From contig NZ_BAABGY010000002.1 in the NCBI RefSeq assembly GCF_039541815.1, positions 124,001 to 188,000 of the forward strand: DNA of 64,000 nucleotides. Reading direction: 5' to 3'. Below the pieces are notes generated by a model. That model had not been told where the DNA came from, made no database searches, and saw only the letters and a list, made by a program, of their open reading frames with translations. Of the stretch, positions 26,509-33,992 are shown one piece after another (positions within the stretch are counted from its first letter, which is position 1; the number at the start of each line of letters is the position of its first letter). Both the position numbers and the translations under genes were made by a program. Source of the stretch: Flavisolibacter amylovorans. GTDB taxonomy: Bacteria; Bacteroidota; Bacteroidia; Chitinophagales; Chitinophagaceae.

Positions 26509-27564
26509 ATGATGTCTTTTCGTCGTTGCACACCGCCTGCCTTGCTGGCGCTGTTGCTTTTCATCTCCTGCGACCGTACCCGCGTGGCTGGTTCCCGCAA
26601 GCTGCCCAAGGGCTTTCCGTCCGAGCGTACTGCAGCCGATTTCCCGAAGACGCAATTCCTGGCTACGCTTGAAGAGGCGCCATCGGCAGGGCGCAATACC
26701 GTGTATACGCCCACGCTGCTTTATGCCTGGAACGGCGTGGCGCAGGAGCTCCGGGGCGGGATCGCTCCGCGCCCAGGCAGCTCACCCGCTTTCCGGGCGC
26801 TCACTGCTTCGAAGGGGCACTACGGGGCGATGGAGGAATCGGAATACGCGGTCGAAACGACGGTGGAAGGGGAAGCGGTTTCCGTGCGGGCCTTCTTTCA
26901 CAAGGCACTCGACTTCCCGGTGCTCTTGCAGAAAGCACCGGGGGGTCTTTCGTTTGGCGGGCGAGCCGTTGCTGCTTTCGGCATGAAAGACTACGAAGGG
27001 GCCATTACGCGCTTCGTGGAGATCCTTTACTACAAGGACGACGATCATTTTGCGCTGCGGCTGCGCCCCCAACAGCACGACCAGGAGATCGTACTGGCGA
27101 AGGGGCTGCCGCGGGCGCCTTCGCTGCTGGCATTGCTCCGTGAGTTAGACACTGCGATCGCCAAAGGCAGGGAACTGCAGAAAGTGACAGCGCATCAATG
27201 GCGCTACCGCTGGGAGACAACCGACCGGTTCCTGGTACCTGAATTTGCGTTTCATATCCGGGCAGAATTTCCGTCGCTCCTGGGGCAGCGCTTTGCTTCC
27301 AGTGCGGGACCCAAGCGGATCGAAGAGGCCTGGCAGCGTAATGCTTTTGTGCTTAACGAGCGCGGGGCCATCGCCGAGAGCGAAGGGTCCATCGGGGTCA
27401 CTGCCGATACCGTGGTTGCACCGGAAGTAAAACCGCAGCCGAAAAATTTTATCCTCGACAAGCCTTTCCTGCTCCTGCTTCGCCACAACGAAAAGCGCCC
27501 GCCCTATTTCGTGATCGACCTGCAACATCCCGAGCTCCTGCGGTCGCTAAACATCAAGCAGTAG
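26509..27564 (+). CDS. Divergent serpin-like lipoprotein
   Basis: 351 residues with a lipoprotein signal (LLLFISC). The order of weakly conserved blocks follows the serpin fold. NTVYTPTLLYAW stands where serpins have NxxxSPxSI. VEILYYKDDDHFALRLRP resembles strand s3A/s2C (ELPY.....M.I.LP). The segment from RFLVPEFAFHI corresponds to YLPKF.I. AFVLNERGAIAESEGS stands where the reactive-loop hinge (F.EVNEEGTEAAAAT) is expected, and FILDKPFLLLLRHNEKRPPYF where serpins have F.ADHPF.F.IR. The hinge is not the all-small-residue type, so inhibitory activity is doubtful. It directly follows the M43 protease. Confidence 0.55.
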   Translation: MMSFRRCTPPALLALLLFISCDRTRVAGSRKLPKGFPSERTAADFPKTQFLATLEEAPSAGRNTVYTPTLLYAWNGVAQELRGGIAPRPGSSPAFRALTASKGHYGAMEESEYAVETTVEGEAVSVRAFFHKALDFPVLLQKAPGGLSFGGRAVAAFGMKDYEGAITRFVEILYYKDDDHFALRLRPQQHDQEIVLAKGLPRAPSLLALLRELDTAIAKGRELQKVTAHQWRYRWETTDRFLVPEFAFHIRAEFPSLLGQRFASSAGPKRIEEAWQRNAFVLNERGAIAESEGSIGVTADTVVAPEVKPQPKNFILDKPFLLLLRHNEKRPPYFVIDLQHPELLRSLNIKQ

Positions 27565-27575
27565 CACCTTGTCAC

Positions 27576-27625
27576 CACCAACCTTTCTGAACCCTCCTGA
27601 ACCTTATTAGCACATTAGCACATCA
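27576..27625. repeat. 9-mer (CTGAACC) and 8-mer (ATTAGCAC) arrays
   Basis: ACCTTTCTGAACCCTCCTGA-type units, then ATTAGCACATTAGCAC. Confidence 0.7.
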
Positions 27626-27626
27626 A

Positions 27627-27687
27627 CCCTCCCTCGGCAAGCTCGGGATGACAAGTTCCCATTGTCAGGCTGAGCGAAGTCGAAGCC
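27627..27687 (-). repeat. 60-bp dispersed repeat, copy 1
   Basis: Reverse complement begins GGCTTCGACTTCGCTCAGCC and ends GAGCTTGCCGAGGGAGG. It aligns along its whole length to 41029-41087 in the opposite orientation. Confidence 0.8.
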
Positions 27688-27693
27688 AGCACA

Positions 27694-28167
27694 TTACTCT
27701 ATCCGTTCCAGCGCGCGGAGGTAATCGTATTGCAGGTCCTCGTGCAGACTGTCGATGGCAGCGCGGATCTTCCTCACCTGGCCGTTGTAGAGGTTCAGCA
27801 GCACCGTGCTTTTGTTGAGCGGCAGCTTTGAGCCTTTGAGGCTGCTGCAGAAGTGGAGCAGCAGCTCGATCTCGGCTTCTTTCTGGCCGACGTAGCGAAT
27901 GTGCTTGTTGGCGAGGCGAAGCACCTTGCGGATCGTTTTTTTGGCGAGGTACACCGAGCTCTTGTTCATCTCGGCAAAGCCTTCGTCCATCTCCTCCTTC
28001 ACGCCCGCGAGGTAGGCCGGCAGGTTGTCGGCATCGAAGATGAGGTAGGAGAGGAGCTCCTTGTTGTCTTTCTTGTAGCGGGCAAGGCGCAGCACGAGCT
28101 CCGAGAGTTCTTTCGCATCGTAGTTCTTCAGGGCAGTTTTAATGTCGGGGATCGAGGCGGGGGTCAT
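27694..28167 (-). CDS. Conserved hypothetical helical protein
   Basis: 157 residues, almost entirely alpha-helical and charged, with no signal or membrane span. It begins TPASIPDIKTALKNYDAKEL and has repeated helix motifs (LVLRLARYKKDNKELLSYLI, VLRLANKHIRYVGQKEAEIE). A TATCTTCG box (28173-28180) lies 5 nt before ATG 28167. Not recognised; similar small helical proteins are widespread in Bacteroidota. Confidence 0.65.
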   Translation of the reverse strand: MTPASIPDIKTALKNYDAKELSELVLRLARYKKDNKELLSYLIFDADNLPAYLAGVKEEMDEGFAEMNKSSVYLAKKTIRKVLRLANKHIRYVGQKEAEIELLLHFCSSLKGSKLPLNKSTVLLNLYNGQVRKIRAAIDSLHEDLQYDYLRALERIE

Positions 28168-28208
28168 GCCGGCGAAGATACGGCGGCCGAAGGCCGCCGT
28201 ATCTTCTT

Positions 28209-28442
28209 GAACAGATGAACAAGGAACAAGGAACAGGGAACGGCGAACTGAGGTGGCGCAAATGGATAGATGGATGTTGAAGGGAAAAGCAGGACCCGTC
28301 TCAAGTTCCGTTTGTCGTTCATTTGTTCATCTGCTCATATACTCATCTGCTCCCATTGGGCTGCTTTAAGTTCGTTCGCCAACGGGGTGGAACAGACTGG
28401 ACGGAAACAAATCTGAAATCTCAAATCTGAGATCTGAAATCC
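28209..28442. repeat. Three array families in the divergent spacer
   Basis: 28209-28243 GAACAAG/GAACAGG heptamers; 28315-28353 TGTTCATC/TGCTCATA 8-mers; 28409-28442 AAATCTG/AGATCTG heptamers. The remainder of this 296-bp spacer holds only the promoter box of the next gene. Confidence 0.75.
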
Positions 28443-28463
28443 TTTCTTCGCTAGCTTCGCTGC

Positions 28464-29927
28464 ATGCAGCAGATGATCGAAACCATTCGCACCCTCTATA
28501 CCCAATGGGCCGGCGCCGAGCCCGCGCAGCTTGATGTGTTGCCGCAGGCCGGCTCCGACCGCCGCTACTTCCGCCTGCAAGGCGCCGACGGCCGCTCGGT
28601 CATCGGCACCTTCGGCGCCAACGTGCGGGAGAACGAGACCTTCATCTACTTTGCCTGCCACTTCGCCGGCCTAGGCCTCAACGTGCCCGACGTACTGGCC
28701 GTAAATGAAGAAGGCACGGCCTACCTGCAGACCGACTTCGGCGATCAGTCGTTGCTGATGGCGCTGGAGGAAAAGGGCTATACCGACGAAGTGTATGCGC
28801 TCTTCCGCGAAAGCCTTGCCGAGCTCGCGCGGCTGCAGATCGGCGGCGATGAAGGACTCGACTACAACCGCTGCCTCACCAACAAGGAATTCGGCAAGCA
28901 GGCCATCATGGCCGACCTGCTTTACTTCAAATACTATTTTCTCGACGCCCTCCGCGAGCCTTACGACAAGCAGCGCCTCATCGACGACTTCGAGGCCCTC
29001 GCCACCTACCTCACGCACACGGAGTACAAGTATTTCATGTTCCGCGATTTCCAAAGCCGCAACATCCTGCTGAAGCCTGGCGGCGGCGTGGCCTTCATCG
29101 ACTTCCAGGGCGGTATGAAAGGCGCCCCGCAGTACGATGCCGCGTCGATGCTCTGGCAGGCGAAGGCGGCGCTGCCCGACGAGTGGAAGGAGCGCCTCCT
29201 CGAAGACTATATGGACGCTTTTGCCGCACAGCTCGACGGCCCGCTCGACCGCGCCGTGTTCCGCAGCCAGTACAACGGTTACGTGCTCATCCGCCTCATG
29301 CAGGTGCTGGGCGCCTACGGCTTCCGCGGGCTCTTCGAGCGCAAGGCCCACTTCCTTACCTCCATCCCGCTCGCGCTGCAGAACCTGAAGTCCTTCATCA
29401 ACCGCTACTCGATGGGCATCGTGCTCCCCGAGTTCCGCCGCGTGCTCGACCTCTGCGTGGCCGATAAGGTGATCGAGCGATTCACCCCGATACAAGCCAA
29501 CAAGAACACCCCGCTCGTGGTGAAGGTCTGCAGCTTCTCGTACCGGCAGGGCTATCCCAATGATGAGACCGGCAACGGCGGCGGCTTCGTGTTCGACTGC
29601 CGCGGCATCCTCAACCCCGGCCGCTTCGATGAGTACAAGGAGTTTCATGGCCGCGACAGATCGGTGATGGAGTTCCTCGAGCAGCGCACCAAGATGCAGG
29701 AGTTCCTCAACTCGGTGTTCGACGTGGTGGACATCGCGGTGGAAGATTATATCCAGCGCGGCTTCGAAGACCTCGCCGTGAGCTTCGGTTGCACGGGTGG
29801 CCAGCACCGCAGCGTGTACGCCGCCGACGCACTGGCAAGGCATTTGCGCAACAAGTACAAAGTGACGGTGGAACTGTGCCATACGGTGCAGGAAGCCAAG
29901 AACTGGATCAACAAGGTGAGCAAGTGA
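28464..29927 (+). CDS. Fusion of an AmgK-type amino-sugar kinase with a RapZ C-terminal domain
   Basis: 487 residues. Residues ~1-335 form an APH-fold kinase with MFRDFQSRNILL (Brenner-like catalytic loop, Asp ~196) and VAFIDFQGGMKGAPQYDAAS (metal-binding DFQ). AmgK-type enzymes phosphorylate N-acetylmuramate/GlcNAc at C1. Residues ~345-485 match the RapZ C-terminal domain: VVKVCSFSYRQGYP, DCRGILNPGRFDEY, and SFGCTGGQHRSVYAA. In E. coli RapZ this domain senses glucosamine-6-phosphate. A MurU-like gene lies 229 bp downstream, completing the salvage route to UDP-MurNAc. A TAGCTTCG box ends 4 nt before ATG. The array of GTGAGC 8-mers begins in the last codons and provides the stop. Confidence 0.85.
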   Translation: MQQMIETIRTLYTQWAGAEPAQLDVLPQAGSDRRYFRLQGADGRSVIGTFGANVRENETFIYFACHFAGLGLNVPDVLAVNEEGTAYLQTDFGDQSLLMALEEKGYTDEVYALFRESLAELARLQIGGDEGLDYNRCLTNKEFGKQAIMADLLYFKYYFLDALREPYDKQRLIDDFEALATYLTHTEYKYFMFRDFQSRNILLKPGGGVAFIDFQGGMKGAPQYDAASMLWQAKAALPDEWKERLLEDYMDAFAAQLDGPLDRAVFRSQYNGYVLIRLMQVLGAYGFRGLFERKAHFLTSIPLALQNLKSFINRYSMGIVLPEFRRVLDLCVADKVIERFTPIQANKNTPLVVKVCSFSYRQGYPNDETGNGGGFVFDCRGILNPGRFDEYKEFHGRDRSVMEFLEQRTKMQEFLNSVFDVVDIAVEDYIQRGFEDLAVSFGCTGGQHRSVYAADALARHLRNKYKVTVELCHTVQEAKNWINKVSK

Positions 29928-29971
29928 GCAACTGAGCAGGTGAGCAGGTGAGCAGGTGAGCAGGTGAGCGG
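29914..29971. repeat. 8-bp array (AGGTGAGC), seven units, overlapping the stop codon
   Basis: AGGTGAGC, AAGTGAGC, AACTGAGC, then four AGGTGAGC. The TGA stop of the preceding gene is inside the second unit. Confidence 0.85.
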
Positions 29972-30156
29972 GTTTACCCGATGGGAAAGTGCACTACTGC
30001 TTTCGGACCTTTCGCGTGTCGCAGTGGATTGCTTCTCTCAACCTACGGTCGGGATCGCATTGACTTTCTGCCTCGCGATATTACTGCGACGGGTAACGAC
30101 TCCCGCTCTGTGAACGACCCTTTACCAATAAACCAATAGACGAATAAACACTCCCT

Positions 30157-30870
30157 ATGAAAGCAATGATCTTCGCCGCCGGGCTCGGCACGCGCTTCAA
30201 GCCCTGGACCGATCAGCATCCGAAAGCCCTGGCCGTCGTCAACGGTAAAACGCTGCTGCAGCGAGCGGTGGAGTACCTGCAACAGTACGGCATCAACGAG
30301 GTGGTGGTGAACGTGCACCACTTTGCCGAGCAGGTAGAGCAAGCGGTTGCGGAAAGCAAGGGCTGGGGATCGCGCATCCACATTTCCGACGAGCGCGACG
30401 AGCTGCTCGATACGGGTGGCGGCATGCTCAAGGCAAAGCAGTGGCTCGAAACCGGGACGTTCGTCACCCTCAACGTAGATATACTGTCGGACGCCAACCT
30501 GAAGGACTTCCTCGTGGAGCACCAGCAGGACAACGCCGTCATCACCCTGGCCACCTCCGACCGCGACTCGTCGCGCAAGCTGATCTTCAACAAGTACGAC
30601 CGGCTCTGCGGCTGGCGCAACGAAAGCAGCGGCGAGGAGAAGATCGTGCTCGAGGCAAAAGATCACTTCCCGAAAGCCTACAGCGGCATGGCCATCTTTG
30701 AGCCTGCGGTGTTCAACCTCACGAAGCTCACCGGCAAGTTCTCCCTCATTGACCTGTACCTCGAGCTGGCGCACGACAACAAGATCTCGAGCTGGGATCA
30801 CTCCGGCACCAAGCTCCTCGACGTGGGCAAGCCGGGATCGGTGGAAGAGGCCGAGCGCATCTTCGCCTGA
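30157..30870 (+). CDS. murU: MurU-type sugar-1-phosphate nucleotidyltransferase
   Basis: 237 residues of the NTP-transferase fold: MKAMIFAAGLGTRFKPWTD (nucleotide loop G-x-G-T-R), PKALAVVNGKTLL, then ELLDTGGGMLKAK and VTLNVDIL. Best matches MurU, which makes UDP-MurNAc from MurNAc-alpha-1-phosphate. The upstream AmgK-like kinase supports this; a GlcNAc-1-P or mannose-1-P uridylyltransferase is the alternative. Preceded by an ATAAACCA-type 8-mer array and followed by a strong terminator. Confidence 0.85.
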   Translation: MKAMIFAAGLGTRFKPWTDQHPKALAVVNGKTLLQRAVEYLQQYGINEVVVNVHHFAEQVEQAVAESKGWGSRIHISDERDELLDTGGGMLKAKQWLETGTFVTLNVDILSDANLKDFLVEHQQDNAVITLATSDRDSSRKLIFNKYDRLCGWRNESSGEEKIVLEAKDHFPKAYSGMAIFEPAVFNLTKLTGKFSLIDLYLELAHDNKISSWDHSGTKLLDVGKPGSVEEAERIFA

Positions 30871-30887
30871 CCCTCATTATAGAAATA

Positions 30888-30915
30888 CAAAAGCCACCCC
30901 GCGGGGTGGCTTTTG
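30888..30915. terminator. Bidirectional terminator
   Basis: Perfect 28-nt palindrome CAAAAGCCACCCCG/CGGGGTGGCTTTTG between the convergent murU-like gene and the Sel1-repeat gene. Confidence 0.85.
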
Positions 30916-30932
30916 CGTTGGCTGTGGGCTGG

Positions 30933-32558
30933 TCATTTGAACTTATAATATTCCTTTGCTTCCTGTACGCCTTTGGCGGCGGCCCCCTGGCCCAGCACTT
31001 TTCCCAGCTCCTTCAGTTCCTGCTCCTGGTCGCCCTGGCTGCCGTCCACGAGCGCGCGGGCGATCTTGTACAGTTGCTGCGGCGTCGCTTGGGAAGTATA
31101 GGCCAAGAACTCCTGCATCACCGTGGTTTTGTCGGGCGCATCTTTCAGTCCGGCCGCCGTGTAGCGGAGGAGGTTCAGGTGGGCCGGGTAGTAGCCTGCG
31201 GCAGCGGCCTGTTGCCAGTAAGCGATCGCCTCCTTCCGGCCCGAGCGACGGATCTTGCCGCCGAAGGAAAGCACCCCCAGAGCATTGAGGCCAGAGGGGT
31301 CGCCGGCGGCGGCCAGTTTTTGCAGTGACGGCATCCAGCGCTCCAGGAAGACCTCGTCGATATCGGCGTCGATCTGGGGCTTCCCCCCTTTTACCACGGC
31401 CTTTTCGATCTCGATCAACTGGTCGCCTCGATCGGCGATTACGGTCGCGGCATCGCGCCCCTGCGCTTTCCCTACCTCGATCCAATAGGCGGCGGGTTTG
31501 CCCTCGAGGTAGCCAGTGAGGTTGGTGAGGTGGTGCGGGAACTCCCGGCAGGCGTCCTTCCATTTATAACCACGCTCGGGGATGCGGAACCCCAGTTCCG
31601 CAAGGCGGAGCTGTGCGTCGCGGTCGCCTTTTTCCTTCGCTTTGCTGTAGAGGCTGTGCACCGGGCTCATGCCTTCTGCCGTGGCGCAGGATTGGAGGGC
31701 GGCCTCCGGGTGTCGGGTGTAAAGCTCCAGGAACAGGGCCTCGAGCTCCGCTACCTGGGCCGGGGTGCGGTTTGCGTATTGCGCTTCCGTATAGATCGGG
31801 TGCCGTTCGAATGTGCCCGAGTAGAAGTAAAAAAGACCGACCAGTTGTGCCCGCTCCGTTTCAGCCGTTTTCTCCGGAAACCGGGTGGCGAGGAACTGCT
31901 GCGCCTTCAGGTAGGAGTAGCCGGCGATCTTGAATGTTTCCGCCAGTGCTGCAAGCTCTACATAGGTGCCAGTGGCACGCGCCGCCGTGAATCGGGTGTA
32001 GGCGTCTTTGAGGGCGGAGAGTTTCTTGCGCACGTTCCAGTTCCACTCGGCATCCCGGTCGGCATCAGTGGGGATCGCATTGATGGCGAAGCACCAGGCC
32101 TCGCCTTCAGTGAGGCCGATAGCCTTCATCTCCGTGAAGTATTCCACACGGGCAGCCTTGCGCGCGGCTTCCCGCTCTTGTTTCGACTGTTGGCGCTGGT
32201 ACGCCGCCTGCGCTCGTTGATAGTCCTCCCGTTGCTTGCGGTCCGCCTCCTGCTTCTGCAACTCAAGTTGCTCGGCGGTGGGCTTCGGCGCTTCAACCTT
32301 TGGGGCGGCAGCAGGGCCTTTGCCGGCATTGTGGCGGAACTTCTCAGCAAGTGCCCGGGCCGCTTCGTCGTCCACTTTGCCCGATGAGCGGGAGGGTGTG
32401 TTCCGGTTATACTTCGTGCCCTCGATGTAATTTTTATTGTATTGGGCGTTGGCCTGCTCGCGCTTCGTTTCCGCGTACGTCTTACCGGAAAGTTGTGCGC
32501 GGGCGGATAGATGGAAAAGACAAAAAGCAAGGGCGATGAGCAGGAAGCTGCGGAGCAT
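30933..32558 (-). CDS. Secreted Sel1-repeat protein with a coiled-coil segment
   Basis: 541 residues with a signal peptide (cleavage after ARAQ). Residues ~60-145 are Glu/Gln/Arg/Ala-rich and predicted coiled coil (EQLELQKQEADRKQREDYQR). The C-terminal half contains Sel1/TPR-like repeats (SGLNALGVLSFGG... EAIAYWQQAAAAGYYPAHLNL). Probably a periplasmic scaffold; no catalytic motif. The frame extends upstream to 32786, but ATG 32558 begins the signal peptide. Divergent from the PQQ-propeller gene. Confidence 0.78.
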   Translation of the reverse strand: MLRSFLLIALAFCLFHLSARAQLSGKTYAETKREQANAQYNKNYIEGTKYNRNTPSRSSGKVDDEAARALAEKFRHNAGKGPAAAPKVEAPKPTAEQLELQKQEADRKQREDYQRAQAAYQRQQSKQEREAARKAARVEYFTEMKAIGLTEGEAWCFAINAIPTDADRDAEWNWNVRKKLSALKDAYTRFTAARATGTYVELAALAETFKIAGYSYLKAQQFLATRFPEKTAETERAQLVGLFYFYSGTFERHPIYTEAQYANRTPAQVAELEALFLELYTRHPEAALQSCATAEGMSPVHSLYSKAKEKGDRDAQLRLAELGFRIPERGYKWKDACREFPHHLTNLTGYLEGKPAAYWIEVGKAQGRDAATVIADRGDQLIEIEKAVVKGGKPQIDADIDEVFLERWMPSLQKLAAAGDPSGLNALGVLSFGGKIRRSGRKEAIAYWQQAAAAGYYPAHLNLLRYTAAGLKDAPDKTTVMQEFLAYTSQATPQQLYKIARALVDGSQGDQEQELKELGKVLGQGAAAKGVQEAKEYYKFK

Positions 32559-32707
32559 AGATCGGGTTTGGGCAAAGGTGGTGTTCCTCCCATGGCTGCC
32601 TATACCCTGCACACGGTAGATTGCTGCACCGCCGTCGGGTTGCGGCTCCGGTAAAAAGGCGGGCGTTTCCGCGAAAGAGCGTATCTTTTTGGATATAATC
32701 CCGAGCG

Positions 32708-33925
32708 ATGCGTATCCCCTTTTATTTGCTGGCGGCCCTCCTGCTAGGTAGCTCCTGCAGCCGTCCTGATGATGAACCGCAGCCAACGCCGACGCCGCCT
32801 CCGCCCGTCAGCGATCCGGCGGCCCTCATCGTGGTCCAGACCCGCCATACCACGCAGCACCCCTTCACCCACCGCCTCACCGCCTACACGCCGCAGGGCA
32901 GCGTGCTCTGGCAACGCAACGACCTGTACAACGCCACCGGCCACCGGTATATCTACCGCAACGGGATCTTCTTTCTCGGCGAAACCAACTGGGACCAGGC
33001 CAGCAGCACGGCCGCCTTCCGCGTACGTGCCCTCCGCGCCACCGACGGCAGCCCACTCTGGACGCTGAATAATGTGCAGGCGCAATACGCAGGCCTTGCC
33101 GCCAGCGATAGTATCCTCTACCTCGCGGTGATCCAGGGGAACGCAACTTCGCTGCGGGCCTACCATGCCCAATCGGGCGCGCTGCGCTGGCAGCTGCCGC
33201 AGCCGCGCTCCATCGCGCACCTCCGGTTCGACAATGGAACACTTTACTACGTAAGCTTCCAGCCGTTGAATGCCGGGGCTACCGTCGTGGCCTTCGACCC
33301 GGTGGCGCGGCAGGAGCGCTGGAGTGCCCCGCTGGGCTCGGCCGTCACCAACTTCGTGTCGGGCATCCGCCTCTCGGCCGATGCCGTGTACCTCACCAAC
33401 GCGGCCGGTGCCGTACGCGCGTACGACCGGGCTACCGGCGCCCTGCGCTGGACCGGCTCTGCCGCCTTCAACGACCCGCACGCCATGGGCAACACCGTTT
33501 TGGTACGGGGCAGCCAGGGCGCGGTGGCGGGCCTCGATCCCGCCACCGGCGCCACCCGGTGGACCTGGCAGCAATCGGGCGGCACCCCGGCCTCTACTTT
33601 CTCGCTTGCCGACGGCACCGTCACCTTCTCGGAGTATGTTTCGCAGACCCAGCACTACCTGACGCGCCTCGATGCCGGCACCGGCACCCTGCGCTGGCGC
33701 TACCCGGTGCCCGACGCGTACATGGAGGTAGTTGCAAACGGCGACCGGGCATACGCACTCCGCACCTTCATCAGCGGCAGCAGTGCGCCTCCCTTCGGAA
33801 AGATTGTTTTTTATGACCTGGCCAACGGGCGCGCGTCGGACTCGGTGCTGATCAACGACCAGGAGATCGCACAGCTTTCAGTGGTCACGGCCTCGGGCGC
33901 CGTACTGGGCTCGGGCGGCTGGTAA
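32708..33925 (+). CDS. PQQ-like beta-propeller lipoprotein
   Basis: 405 residues with lipobox LLGSSC (Cys ~18), then a Pro/Thr linker (PQPTPTPPPPV). Blades follow that repeatedly show the propeller pattern AxDxxTGxxRW (YDRATGALRWTGS, LDPATGATRWTW, LDAGTGTLRWRY). Resembles BamB-like or PQQ-repeat scaffold lipoproteins. No catalytic residues of quinoprotein dehydrogenases are evident. A TATCTTTT box lies ~20 nt before the ATG. Confidence 0.85.
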   Translation: MRIPFYLLAALLLGSSCSRPDDEPQPTPTPPPPVSDPAALIVVQTRHTTQHPFTHRLTAYTPQGSVLWQRNDLYNATGHRYIYRNGIFFLGETNWDQASSTAAFRVRALRATDGSPLWTLNNVQAQYAGLAASDSILYLAVIQGNATSLRAYHAQSGALRWQLPQPRSIAHLRFDNGTLYYVSFQPLNAGATVVAFDPVARQERWSAPLGSAVTNFVSGIRLSADAVYLTNAAGAVRAYDRATGALRWTGSAAFNDPHAMGNTVLVRGSQGAVAGLDPATGATRWTWQQSGGTPASTFSLADGTVTFSEYVSQTQHYLTRLDAGTGTLRWRYPVPDAYMEVVANGDRAYALRTFISGSSAPPFGKIVFYDLANGRASDSVLINDQEIAQLSVVTASGAVLGSGGW

Positions 33926-33963
33926 TGCCCGCAGCCGGGCCCCTCTACGAGCATCGTCTAAAA

Positions 33964-33990
33964 AAAAGAGCGCCAACCGGCGCTCTTTTC
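33964..33990. terminator. Bidirectional terminator
   Basis: AAAAGAGCGCC-AACC-GGCGCTCTTTT between the convergent propeller and tricorn-like genes. Confidence 0.85.
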
Positions 33991-33992
33991 GT

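Noticed and set aside
29914..29971. CRISPR array
   Set aside because: Units are 8 bp with no unique spacers; the same holds for all tandem arrays here.
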